Source of the DNA: Gammaproteobacteria bacterium
GTDB taxonomy: Bacteria; Pseudomonadota; Gammaproteobacteria; HyVt-429
Assembly (NCBI GenBank): GCA_013152415.1
Contig: JAADGI010000008.1
Span: 45,589-109,588, forward strand
Direction of reading: 5' to 3'
Length of the DNA: 64,000 bases
A program made the translations under genes and the position numbers. This document shows, piece by piece, positions 9,510-18,888 of this stretch; position 1 is the first letter of the stretch, and the number at the start of each line of letters is the position of its first letter. Under the pieces are notes generated by a model, which saw only the letters and a list, made by a program, of their open reading frames with translations, was not told the origin of the DNA and made no database searches.

Positions 9510-10173
9510 ACCAATCCTCTGCAAGGTGCTTACGTAGTGCCTGCATAGCACGGAAGTGGTGCTGTTTTACACTTCCCTCAGAACAGCCTAGAACTTGTGC
9601 CGTGTCTTTTACATTCAATCCTTGTATATCCCGCAACAAATAAACTTGTCTTTGTCGCCATGAAAGTGTGGCGATGGCCTTATCCAGGGCAGTCCGGATT
9701 TGTTTGTCGCGTAGAGCCTGTTCCGGTGCCGCACCCCGAGAGACATCGTAGTCACCCAATTCGGTCTCGAGTCGATCTATCTCGCCAAGCTCACCGGGCC
9801 GGGTACGAAACAAAGATACGATCTTGCCCGCCTTGTCACGCACCATGCGGCGGCGTTGGGCATCACGGATGCGGTTATTCAATATGGTATAGAACAGGGC
9901 AGGCCACTCCGCTGCCGGACGGCTTGAATATTTTTCCACCAGTTTCAACATGGCATCCTGGGCGACATCTAGTGCCAATTCACTGTCCCACAGGGCGTAG
10001 CGTGCGCTGCGGTAGGCACGTTGTTCCACCCCTTTCAGAAACTGATTGAGTGCTTGGGGTGATGTACCTTGGTCTACCGTATTCGCGTCAGCACCCCTTT
10101 CATTGTCTGGTCTTTGATCTGTGGCGGCGGTGTCCGCCCAGACACCCACGTCGGCGCCTATGTCATTTCCCAT
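9499..10173 (-). CDS. ECF-type RNA polymerase sigma factor
   Basis: ALWDSELALDVAQDAMLKLVEKYSSRPAAEWPALFYTILNNRIRDAQRRR; ATLSWRQRQVYLLRDIQGLNVKDTAQVLGCSEGSVKQHHFRAMQALRKHL. Confidence 0.9.
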   Translation of the reverse strand: MGNDIGADVGVWADTAATDQRPDNERGADANTVDQGTSPQALNQFLKGVEQRAYRSARYALWDSELALDVAQDAMLKLVEKYSSRPAAEWPALFYTILNNRIRDAQRRRMVRDKAGKIVSLFRTRPGELGEIDRLETELGDYDVSRGAAPEQALRDKQIRTALDKAIATLSWRQRQVYLLRDIQGLNVKDTAQVLGCSEGSVKQHHFRAMQALRKHLAEDWYDE

Positions 10174-10252
10174 GTCTAGTATGCTAAGACAGCAATGGAC
10201 AGATTGAAAGTACGGTGGTGCCTGCCTCTGCCTGGAGCCTGGGTGGGGGCCA

Positions 10253-10570
10253 TTAATGCCGGGCCCGGTAACGATGCCTTTGGCCGTAGCGCCCGTAGCC
10301 GTGCTGACGTACACCGTGTCCATATTGTCCTCGATAGCCATAGTTACCATGGTCGTAGCCCCGGTAGCCATAATAGTAAGACGGGTAGTCGTAGTGACTG
10401 TAGCTGTAATTGTACTGCTGATGTGGCGGGGTAAGGCTGAAGCCGTAGTGGCCGCCGCCTCCGATCCAGACACTACCGCCAGTGGTGAGGGCCCTTGGGC
10501 TTGCCGCCGCTGGGAGTGCCAGGGCCAAGCTTACCAGCGAGGCCCCTATCCATCGTTTTATTGCAATCAT
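10253..10570 (-). CDS. Exported Tyr/Gly/His-rich hypothetical protein
   Basis: Signal peptide (ASLVSLALALPAAASP) then YYYGYRGYDHGNYGYRGQYGHGVRQHGYGRYG. Confidence 0.65.
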   Translation of the reverse strand: MIAIKRWIGASLVSLALALPAAASPRALTTGGSVWIGGGGHYGFSLTPPHQQYNYSYSHYDYPSYYYGYRGYDHGNYGYRGQYGHGVRQHGYGRYGQRHRYRARH

Positions 10571-10644
10571 ATCGCGTCTCCTTGGGATCTGGTTCTTGCG
10601 CATGTACTGCTATTAACGCCAGTTTCCGTACAGGGGTGACAGGA

Positions 10645-11511
10645 TTACTTTGGGGGTTGTTCCTTTTCCGAGATTTGCTTGAGGGCGTAGTCCAGCCAGC
10701 GGTCGGGTAACAGCCGTTTGAGTGTCGCCAGCAAGTGGGCGGGGAAGGTCACCCGATAGCGGATGCGGGGCCTCTTATTTTCCAGGGCATGGAGGACCGG
10801 GGCCAATACTGCCTCGGCTGGCAGGGTGAAGGAGGCACTTTTTTCTGCAAGCAGGCGATGGGCGAGCTGGGTGTAGAGTGCGCGATGGGGGCTGTTCTCA
10901 GCGTCTATATGCCTCTGGTAGGCGGCATAGGCATTAGCGCGAAAGCGGCTGCGAATGGGGCCCGGTTCGATCAGCGAAATTTTGATCCCGCTGCTGTGTA
11001 ATTCCAGACGCAGGGTGTCTGATAGTGCCTCCAGGGCATATTTGCTGGCGTTGTAGGCACCCCGGTAGGGCAGGCAGACATAGCCCAGCAGGGAGCTGAT
11101 CTGTATGATGCGGCCATTGTTGGCGGCCCGAAATGTGGGGATCAATCGATTGGTGAGCTCGTGGGTACCAAACAGATTGGTCTCAAATTGGCTCCGCAGG
11201 GTGTCGCGGCTCAGGTCTTCCACGGCCCCAGGTTGGCCATAGGCCCCATTGTTGACCAAGGCGTAAAGTTGTCCCTGGGTCTGGGCCAGGACTTGGTCTA
11301 CGGCCGAGTTGATGGAGCCGCTGTCGGCAAGGTCGAGTTGCAGGCTGTCCAGCCCCAGGCTTTTTAGTTCTGGGATGTCTTGGGCCTGGCGCACGCTGGC
11401 AAACACCCGGTAGCCCCGCTGCTGCAGGCCGATGGCGATGGCACGGCCAATTCCGGAGGAGCAGCCGGTGATTAGCACCGCTCGAGAGGCATCAGTGGGT
11501 GTGAGGGTCAT
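10645..11511 (-). CDS. SDR-family oxidoreductase
   Basis: VLITGCSSGIGRAIA, NNGAYG, YNASKYALEALSDTLR. Confidence 0.93.
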   Translation of the reverse strand: MTLTPTDASRAVLITGCSSGIGRAIAIGLQQRGYRVFASVRQAQDIPELKSLGLDSLQLDLADSGSINSAVDQVLAQTQGQLYALVNNGAYGQPGAVEDLSRDTLRSQFETNLFGTHELTNRLIPTFRAANNGRIIQISSLLGYVCLPYRGAYNASKYALEALSDTLRLELHSSGIKISLIEPGPIRSRFRANAYAAYQRHIDAENSPHRALYTQLAHRLLAEKSASFTLPAEAVLAPVLHALENKRPRIRYRVTFPAHLLATLKRLLPDRWLDYALKQISEKEQPPK

Positions 11512-11844
11512 CCGTTGCGGGCCTCTGCATAGGCGTGTTGGCGGCCATGGTTTATAATCCGGCGGCGGGTCAGTGAGCGGACCGATTCCATTTGCTTTCC
11601 ATGTTTTGAGCCCCCGAACAAGCCAATGCGTTATGCGTTGTTGAATGGGTAATGGGGTGGATACCGGCCTGTGCCGCTATGACGTATGATATTAACGCCC
11701 CATCCTTTTGCGGCGGGGCTGTTTGTTGCCATTGCCATACGGTGCATTTTTGTTGAGCAATCCTGAAGACTAAAAATTAGATGTTGAGAACACCAAGACG
11801 ACTTTCTTATATCACATTGTTTGTGATACCTGTACGGAGTAGCC

Positions 11845-12795
11845 ATGAATAACGCATCCATACGTGTCGGCGTGGTGGGTGTGGGCTATCTTGGCCGCTA
11901 CCATGCCCGCATATATTCGGAGATGCCCGGTGTTGAGCTGGTGGGGGTGTCGGACACCGACCTCCATACCGCAGAGGTGATCGCCCAGCGCTATCAATGT
12001 GATGCCTATGATAGTCCGGATGCCCTGATAGATAAGGTGGATGCGGTGAGTGTGGTGGTCCCCACCTCGGTGCATGAGCAGGTGGCCTTGCCCTATCTCG
12101 AAAATGGCGTACATATGCTGCTGGAAAAACCCGTGGCCCCCACTGTGGCGGCGGCGACGAATATCGTCAATTGTGCAGACCGGGCTGGAGTGGTTTTTCA
12201 GATCGGTCACCTGGAGCGCTTTAATGCCGGCATCATGGCCCTGGCCGAACAGGTCAAGGCACCACGATTTATCGAGGCCCATCGATTGGGTACCTTTGTC
12301 GAGCGTGCCACCGATGTGGACGTGGTGACCGATTTAATGATCCACGATATTGATATTGTGTTGTCCCTGGTCCAGTCAGAGATTACCCATATTGCTGCGG
12401 TAGGTTTGCCGGTGATCACCGACCATGTGGACATTGCCAATGCCCGTTTGGAGTTTGCCAATGGCGCAGTGGCCAATGTGACCGCCAGCCGTGTGTCCAC
12501 CAAGAAATTTCGACGTATTCGTGTGTTTGGACGAAAGTCTTATCATGCGCTCAATTTCGTCGACCAACAGATTGAGTTGGTACGTACCGGTGAACGTAAA
12601 GTGGGGGAGAAATTCCCAGAAACCATTTCGAAACAAATTACTGTGGAACCCCGCCAACCCCTGGATGCCGAGCTTGAGGCCTTTATCGACGCCGTACGTA
12701 CGGGTGGGCAGCCTTTGGTGACAGGCCATGATGGTTTGGAGGCTCTTAAAGTTGCGCTCAAGGTGCAGGAGAAGATTCACGCATGTCAGAATTAA
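11845..12795 (+). CDS. Gfo/Idh/MocA-family oxidoreductase (GnnA-like candidate)
   Basis: VGVVGVGYLGRYHARIYSEMPGVELVGVSD, LLEKPVAPT, HLERFNAGI. Confidence 0.9.
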   Translation: MNNASIRVGVVGVGYLGRYHARIYSEMPGVELVGVSDTDLHTAEVIAQRYQCDAYDSPDALIDKVDAVSVVVPTSVHEQVALPYLENGVHMLLEKPVAPTVAAATNIVNCADRAGVVFQIGHLERFNAGIMALAEQVKAPRFIEAHRLGTFVERATDVDVVTDLMIHDIDIVLSLVQSEITHIAAVGLPVITDHVDIANARLEFANGAVANVTASRVSTKKFRRIRVFGRKSYHALNFVDQQIELVRTGERKVGEKFPETISKQITVEPRQPLDAELEAFIDAVRTGGQPLVTGHDGLEALKVALKVQEKIHACQN

Positions 12796-13898
12796 ATCAG
12801 CCGATACCGATGCTGGACCTGTCGGACCAGTTTCAGGCACTTGAGACCGAGTGGTTGGCGGCCATTCGAGATACCGGGGGTCGGGGCAGCTTCATACTGG
12901 GTCCCAACGTCAGTGCATTTGAAAAAGAGATCGCCGAATATGTGGGTGTGAGTGATGCGGTCGGGGTGGCCAATGGTACCGATGCCTTGCTCTTGTCCTT
13001 GCGTGCCCTGGATATCGGCCCTGGTGACGAGGTGATCACCACACCGTTTAGCTTTTTCGCTACCGCAGAAGTGATCACCCTGGCCGGTGCGACCCCGGTA
13101 TTTGTGGATATTGACGAGTCCAGCTTTAATATGGATGTGGCCCAGGTAGCAGATCGTATTACGTCTCGTACCCGTGCCATACTTCCGGTGCATATCTTTG
13201 GTTATCCCATGCCTATGGCGGAACTGATGGCTTTGGCCCAGGAACGGGGCTTGGGTGTGGTGGAGGATTGCGCCCAGGCCTTCGGTGCCTCAGACGGGAG
13301 TCGGCGCGTGGGTGGGATAGGTGACACTGGTTGCTTTAGTTTTTATCCCACCAAGGTGCTGGGTGGATACGGTGATGGTGGCATGATCACGACCAATAAC
13401 AGTGGGTTGGCCGCATCATTGCGTCAATTGCGTAATCATGGTGCCAACGCACCCTTCATGCATGATCGCATTGGATACAACAGCCGACTGGATGAGATCC
13501 AGGCGGCGTTGTTGAGAATCAAGCTGCGGGGTATGGATGACATCCTGGCAGGACGCAAACGGGTGGCCGATGGCTATGATCGTGGATTGGCCGGACTTGA
13601 TCTTCAAATACCGCAGCGACCTGATAGTAGTCAGCACGCATTTAATCTGTACACCCTGCGTAGCCCTCAGCGTGATCGTATTCGCCGGGGCCTGATGGAT
13701 GCACAGATCGGTTCCGCTATTTGTTATCCCTTGGGGTTGCATTTACAGGCAGTTTACAAGGAACTGAATTATCGGCCTGGGGATCTGCCGGTCTGTGAAG
13801 GCCTATCGGGCCAGGTGCTGTCCTTGCCTATTTTTCCCGAGATGAGCGACGCCCAAGTGGAGCGGGTGTGTCAGGTCATTGGTGACAGTTTAGGGTAA
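12783..13898 (+). CDS. DegT/DnrJ/EryC1/StrS-family PLP aminotransferase (GnnB-like candidate)
   Basis: VGVANGTDALLLSLRALDIGPGDEVITTPFSFFATAEVI, VEDCAQAFGA, SFYPTKVLGGYGDGGMI, NSRLDEIQAALL. Confidence 0.95.
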   Translation: MSELNQPIPMLDLSDQFQALETEWLAAIRDTGGRGSFILGPNVSAFEKEIAEYVGVSDAVGVANGTDALLLSLRALDIGPGDEVITTPFSFFATAEVITLAGATPVFVDIDESSFNMDVAQVADRITSRTRAILPVHIFGYPMPMAELMALAQERGLGVVEDCAQAFGASDGSRRVGGIGDTGCFSFYPTKVLGGYGDGGMITTNNSGLAASLRQLRNHGANAPFMHDRIGYNSRLDEIQAALLRIKLRGMDDILAGRKRVADGYDRGLAGLDLQIPQRPDSSQHAFNLYTLRSPQRDRIRRGLMDAQIGSAICYPLGLHLQAVYKELNYRPGDLPVCEGLSGQVLSLPIFPEMSDAQVERVCQVIGDSLG

Positions 13899-13901
13899 AA
13901 A

Positions 13902-14050
13902 CTTTGCCGCAAAGGCGCGAAGGCGCGAAGAAAAACCAAGGTAAAGACATTATTATTTGTTCAGGTTTTTTGGCGTTGAAGATCGAGCGCGTCGATAATT
14001 CAAAAAGACTAATTTTTTAATCTTTGCGCCTTCGCGCCTTTGCGGCAAAG
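13902..14050. repeat. 149-bp inverted-repeat element, dispersed 'CGCAAAGGCGCGAAG' family
   Basis: Arms ctttgccgcaaaggcgcgaaggcgcgaag (13902-13930) and ctttgcgccttcgcgcctttgcggcaaag (14022-14050), 28/29 complementary. Confidence 0.85.
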
Positions 14051-14090
14051 AGATTCATTTAGTGCCTGGCGGATGCTATGTGGAGATTTA

Positions 14091-14507
14091 ATGGCGTACC
14101 ATCGTGTTGCTGCGCTACAGTTTGAATGTACCCGATGCGGCCAATGTTGCATCGGTGATGCGTCTTCCGGGGTGAGCCTGAGTATAGACGAGGTAGAGGC
14201 TGCTCAGCGTCTTCTTGGGTTGTCTAAAGCCTGGTTTCTTCGTCGTTATGTGCGTCGCCTATCAACCGTGCGCTGGGAGATCCGCTTACAGGCGGATGGC
14301 CGCTGTCCGTTTCTCACCGATCAAGATCGTTGTAGCATTTATGCGGTACGACCTGCACAATGCCGGACGTACCCTTTCTGGCCCGAGATTCTTGAAAGCC
14401 GGGGATCCTGGCAGGGGGAGGCAGGGCGTTGTGAGGGCATTAATCGCGGCAGGACCATACCGGTCTCGACAATCGAGAAAAAGTTAAAACAATTGGAACG
14501 CTTGTGA
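14091..14507 (+). CDS. YkgJ-family cysteine-cluster protein
   Basis: FECTRCGQCCIGDASSGVSLS...CPFLTDQDRCSIYAVRPAQCRTYPFWPEI. Confidence 0.9.
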   Translation: MAYHRVAALQFECTRCGQCCIGDASSGVSLSIDEVEAAQRLLGLSKAWFLRRYVRRLSTVRWEIRLQADGRCPFLTDQDRCSIYAVRPAQCRTYPFWPEILESRGSWQGEAGRCEGINRGRTIPVSTIEKKLKQLERL

Positions 14508-15010
14508 ATAATATCATTCGTTTGACTAAACCTCTGGTTTGTATATTGTTTTTATTGCCGCTGTCTTCATTGGCCTGTGAAGAGATTACCCCCGAGGTGG
14601 CCCATATGAAGATCCATCGGCTGGGTATGACCAATGATCTCGGGGAAACTCGCCGCATAGAGGTACGTGTTGCAGATGACAGTAAGGAGCGGTCAGCGGG
14701 TTTTCAATACCTGTGCGCCGGCCCCCGTGTGTTGCCCATCCTGTTTGTTTTCCCTGAGCAACGTCGGGTGGGATTTCATATGCGTAATGTCCAGTTCCCG
14801 CTGGACATTGGGTTTTTTGATGAGGGTGGACGACTCATAGAGACCCAAACCATGGTCCCCGGCAATAAACTCTATTTTCCCAGGCAGCCTTTTCGTTACG
14901 CTCTGGAAGCCCCTGCCGGTTTTTATGGCGACTGGTCCTTAACGGTCAAATCCAGTCACCTTCATATTGCCAAGAGCCCAAGAAAGACAGGTTCGACCCG
15001 CACTCCATGA
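14504..15010 (+). CDS. DUF192-family exported protein
   Basis: RRIEVRVADDSKERSAGFQYLC...VGFHMRNVQFPLDIGFFDEGGRLIETQTMVPG. Confidence 0.85.
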   Translation: MNNIIRLTKPLVCILFLLPLSSLACEEITPEVAHMKIHRLGMTNDLGETRRIEVRVADDSKERSAGFQYLCAGPRVLPILFVFPEQRRVGFHMRNVQFPLDIGFFDEGGRLIETQTMVPGNKLYFPRQPFRYALEAPAGFYGDWSLTVKSSHLHIAKSPRKTGSTRTP

Positions 15011-17016
15011 GCAGAGTTGCGTCCTACGGCAAATGGACCAGCCCACTCGATCTCAAAAAACTCTTTGATCGTCCTTCACCACCTCTGTACCCGCGCTATT
15101 ATCACGGTGATCTGTATTGGATTGAGGCCCGTGCCAGTGAGGGTGGGCGCCTGGTGTTGATGCGGCGTGCTAAAAATAGAAAAAGCGTTTGTGTAACACC
15201 TCCCGGGTTTAATATTCGCACCCGTGCTCAGGAATACGGTGGCCTGTGTTTTGTGCTCGCCAATAACAGTGTTTATTTTGTCAACTTTGATGATCAACGG
15301 CTTTATCAACAGGCCTTGGATGGTGAAACTGAACCCGAGGCGCTTACCCCGGCTCGTAACGGTGATGGTTCTTTGGGTATGTATGCGAGCCCCAGGGTAT
15401 CGCCGGATGGGTGTCTTTTGGTCTTCGTGTATGAACAGGAGTACGGCGAGCGCGAAAACGTCACCAGTATTGGTGGCCTGTTCTTAGGACCTCATATTTT
15501 GCTGGCAGAGCCTATCATTATTGCTGCCGGTTACGATTTCTATGCCGACCCTGTCATGGATGCGCAGGGTGATCGGCTTGCCTGGATTCAATGGAACCAT
15601 CCCAATATGCCCTGGGATGCCTCAGAGCTTGCAATGTTAACGGGGCTACAGCGGATCGTTGCCGACCGCCAGCCGAGAACCCAGGTGGTCCAGTGCATAG
15701 CAGGCGGTGCCCAGCGCTCGGTAGGGGGTGTGATGTTTGGTCTGGACCAGGCCCTGTATTTTTGCATGGACAGCAGTACACCTCTGGATGTACGTGACCC
15801 GGCAGCCAATTTCTGGAACATTCACCGTTATGATGGCCATAGTGTGAGGCGGGTGACCCACGATTGCGCCGAATACGCTGTGCCCTTGTGGGTCTTTGGT
15901 GACCATCGCTACGTTATGACCGATGAGAATAGCCTTGTGGCCACTCGTACCACACCCAATGGTGATGAGCTGGTATCGGTAGATGTGTCGAGCGGTATTG
16001 CCAGTATTATTCCCACCGGGTTTACCGGTCTGTCGCAATTGAGTTTGGTCGAACCCGAGCTCTATGATGAGGACCTCAGCTCTCCGGTCATTCTATGTAA
16101 CGCGGTTTCTACCACGGTGACCACAAAGCTGGTGCAGATAGAGGTCGCCAGTGGGAGTTACAGTGTGCTGCAGGATACGGAGTCACTGCTGGCAGTGGGG
16201 GATATCAGTAGTGCCGAGGCCATCTGTTATCCCACCCGTGATGGTGCGACTGCCCATGCCTATTTTTATCCACCCAGGAATCGCCAATTCAGTGGTCCGG
16301 CCCGAGTCAGGCCACCGTTACTGGTAATGGTCCACGGTGGCCCCACGAGCCGTTGCGAGCCCAGCCTGGCCTTCCATAAACAATACTGGACCACACTGGG
16401 TTTTGCGGTTCTTGATGTTAATCACCGGGGCAGTACCGGTTATGGCCGACGTTACCGGCAGATGTTACGTGGCCACTGGGGTGAAATGGATACCCAGGAC
16501 GTGGCCGATGGGGTGCGATATCTGGTCGAGGCCGAACGGGTGGATGGAAACAAGGTTTGCATCCGTGGCGGTAGCGCCGGGGGCTACGTGGTGTTGCGGG
16601 CGCTGACCCGCTACCCTCAGTTATTTGCCGCCGGGGCTTGTTACTACGGTATTGGTAACCTGGCCACATTGGCGCGGACGACACACAAGTTTGAGGCACG
16701 CTATCTTGATGGCTTATTGGGAGAGGCCTTCGACGAAGAGCGGGCCGAAAGACAAGACAGTGTTTACTACCAACGTTCACCGATCCACGATCTGGATCAA
16801 TTACGCAGTCCCATGATCGTGTTTCAGGGCCTGGATGACAAGGTGGTACCGCCAGCCCTGTCCCGGGAGCTGGTAGCGAAGCTCAAGGAAAAGGGTGTGC
16901 CCCACGAGTATGTGGAATACCAGGGGGAAGGCCATGGCTTCCGCCGTAGCGAAACCCGTATCGATGCCTTGCAGCGCGAGTCAAAATTTTTTATTCGTAT
17001 ACTTGATCAAAATTAA
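15007..17016 (+). CDS. S9-family (prolyl-oligopeptidase-like) peptidase
   Basis: PPLLVMVHGGPTSRCEPS...CIRGGSAGGYVVLRALTRYP...PMIVFQGLDDKVVPP...GEGHGFRR. Confidence 0.95.
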   Translation: MSRVASYGKWTSPLDLKKLFDRPSPPLYPRYYHGDLYWIEARASEGGRLVLMRRAKNRKSVCVTPPGFNIRTRAQEYGGLCFVLANNSVYFVNFDDQRLYQQALDGETEPEALTPARNGDGSLGMYASPRVSPDGCLLVFVYEQEYGERENVTSIGGLFLGPHILLAEPIIIAAGYDFYADPVMDAQGDRLAWIQWNHPNMPWDASELAMLTGLQRIVADRQPRTQVVQCIAGGAQRSVGGVMFGLDQALYFCMDSSTPLDVRDPAANFWNIHRYDGHSVRRVTHDCAEYAVPLWVFGDHRYVMTDENSLVATRTTPNGDELVSVDVSSGIASIIPTGFTGLSQLSLVEPELYDEDLSSPVILCNAVSTTVTTKLVQIEVASGSYSVLQDTESLLAVGDISSAEAICYPTRDGATAHAYFYPPRNRQFSGPARVRPPLLVMVHGGPTSRCEPSLAFHKQYWTTLGFAVLDVNHRGSTGYGRRYRQMLRGHWGEMDTQDVADGVRYLVEAERVDGNKVCIRGGSAGGYVVLRALTRYPQLFAAGACYYGIGNLATLARTTHKFEARYLDGLLGEAFDEERAERQDSVYYQRSPIHDLDQLRSPMIVFQGLDDKVVPPALSRELVAKLKEKGVPHEYVEYQGEGHGFRRSETRIDALQRESKFFIRILDQN

Positions 17017-17084
17017 AATCAGATACAAGAAAAAAGATTTGGCTCTCCAGAGAAATTTGTGGGTAACTCAAGCTCATTATTGAC

Positions 17085-17309
17085 TCTCGCAAAGACGCCA
17101 AGCACGCCAAGAAATTATCGATCTTGCTCGATAAGCCGGTTGCCTGTGCGGGTGAAGTTTCCCCTGCTTACACTCCTCACCTACTTCCCTGTAGGCGATG
17201 CTTTTGTTCATCAGGGATTCACTGAAATTCAATATTAACAATCCATTTCCCGGTCTCGTTTCCTGTCATTAGCCACTTTTCCCTTTGCGTGCTTGGCGTC
17301 TTTGCGAGA
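17085..17309. repeat. Inverted-repeat element, dispersed 'TCTCGCAAAGACGCCAAG' family
   Basis: Arms tctcgcaaagacgccaagcacgccaag (17085-17111) and ctttgcgtgcttggcgtctttgcgaga (17283-17309), 26/27 complementary. Confidence 0.8.
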
Positions 17310-17454
17310 ATATCAGCGAGGATTATTTACAGCGACCGCTCTACTTAAGTCGAACTTTGCCTACAGATTATTCCGATGAGGCAAAGATTTAAAGATAGGA
17401 GTATTTGCGCCTGGAAAGTTGCGACGACGTATTTCTTGAACCACACTTGAGTCT

Positions 17455-18888
17455 ATGGGTCAGGAAATCGCCAGCAGTCATTTTTCCGAACAGGATTTTG
17501 AGCAATTTAACGAACGCTTGCGTGCCGAGACGACGTTACTGGGTGATTGGTTCGAGCAGGGCCGTTTCGCTCCAGTCAAGTCTACGGGTGGTTTTGAGTT
17601 GGAGGTGTGGCTGGTCGACAAGCACATGCGCCCTGCACCCATCAATGCCGCATTTCTGGAAAGATACGGCGACGCTGACGCAGTACCAGAGTTATCCAAG
17701 TTCAATATTGAATTAAACACCACACCCTTGGCTTTGAATCAGGCTGCACTGACGGTCATGCACCGTGAGTTAGGTGATACCTTAGAGAGCTGCACCCAAA
17801 CCGCTGTTGAACTCGATACCCGGTTAGCCACGATCGGGATTTTGCCTACCGTGCGAGACGAAGACCTGACCGTGGCCAATATGTCAGATATGGAGCGTTA
17901 TCGGGCATTGAATGAGCAAGTGCTTCGTATGCGTCAGGGCCGGCCCATTGAGTTGGACATCCAGGGCCGTGAACGCCTGCAGACTTCCCATTTGGATGTC
18001 ATGCTGGAAGCGGCCACGACCTCGTTTCAGATTCATCTTCAAGTGAACCCCCATCAGATGGTGCGGGCCTACAACGCGGCTGTGATTGCCTCGGCCCCCA
18101 TGGTGGCCCTGTCTGCCAATTCACCGTATTTATTCGGCAAAGATTTGTGGGATGAGACCCGCATTCCCTTGTTTGAGCAATCGGTGAACACGCAGTTACC
18201 GACGGCCATTGGCTGTGATGCACCTCGCCGGGTGACCTTTGGCAGTGGATACCTTCGACACTCTGTGTTGGAGTTGTTCAAGGAAAACCTGGCACACTAT
18301 CCTGTGTTGTTGCCGGATACCCAGGAAGCCGTTACCGAAAAATTACCCCATGTGCGGTTGCACAACGGCACCTTGTGGCGCTGGAATCGGGTGCTGATCG
18401 GGTTTGGCGATGGGGGTGAGCCCACTTTGCGCATCGAACACCGAGTCGTCCCCGCAGGGCCTACTGTTGCCGATGCCATTGCTAATGCGGCGATATTCTT
18501 TGGTCTGGTGCAAGATATGTCTACCCAGGAGGTGGCACCCGAGACCGTTTTGACATTCGAGGATGTCCACAGCAATTTTTATGCTGCGGCGCGTCACGGA
18601 TTGCAGGCCGAACTCAAAGGGTTTGGTGGACTCAGGCAGGTTGCCAGGGAATTGATATTGGATCATTTATTACCCAGGGCCAGATGTGGGCTTCTGAGCC
18701 TGGGCGTTGATGCGATAGATGCAGAGCATTATATTGATATTGTCTGCCAACGGGTCGATTCCGGCCAGACCGGTGCCCACTGGCAACGCGAATTCATTAA
18801 GAGGCACCAGTGCTCTATGGCCGAAATGACGGCCGCCTACCTTGAGCGACAGGAACAGGGCCGTCCCGTGCACGAGTGGTCGCTGTAA
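17455..18888 (+). CDS. Glutamate-cysteine ligase-like (GCS2-type) enzyme
   Basis: 477 aa; KSTGGFELEVWLVD, FNIELNTTPLAL, SFQIHLQVNPHQMVRAYNAAVIASAPMVALSANSPYLFG, TLRIEHRVVPAGPT. Confidence 0.85.
   Translation: MGQEIASSHFSEQDFEQFNERLRAETTLLGDWFEQGRFAPVKSTGGFELEVWLVDKHMRPAPINAAFLERYGDADAVPELSKFNIELNTTPLALNQAALTVMHRELGDTLESCTQTAVELDTRLATIGILPTVRDEDLTVANMSDMERYRALNEQVLRMRQGRPIELDIQGRERLQTSHLDVMLEAATTSFQIHLQVNPHQMVRAYNAAVIASAPMVALSANSPYLFGKDLWDETRIPLFEQSVNTQLPTAIGCDAPRRVTFGSGYLRHSVLELFKENLAHYPVLLPDTQEAVTEKLPHVRLHNGTLWRWNRVLIGFGDGGEPTLRIEHRVVPAGPTVADAIANAAIFFGLVQDMSTQEVAPETVLTFEDVHSNFYAAARHGLQAELKGFGGLRQVARELILDHLLPRARCGLLSLGVDAIDAEHYIDIVCQRVDSGQTGAHWQREFIKRHQCSMAEMTAAYLERQEQGRPVHEWSL

Noticed and set aside
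10174-10473. Long Thr/Ala/Met-rich N-terminal extension of the sigma factor ORF
   Set aside because: Low-complexity sequence overlapping the YG-rich gene in another frame; the start at 10173 gives a normal sigma factor.
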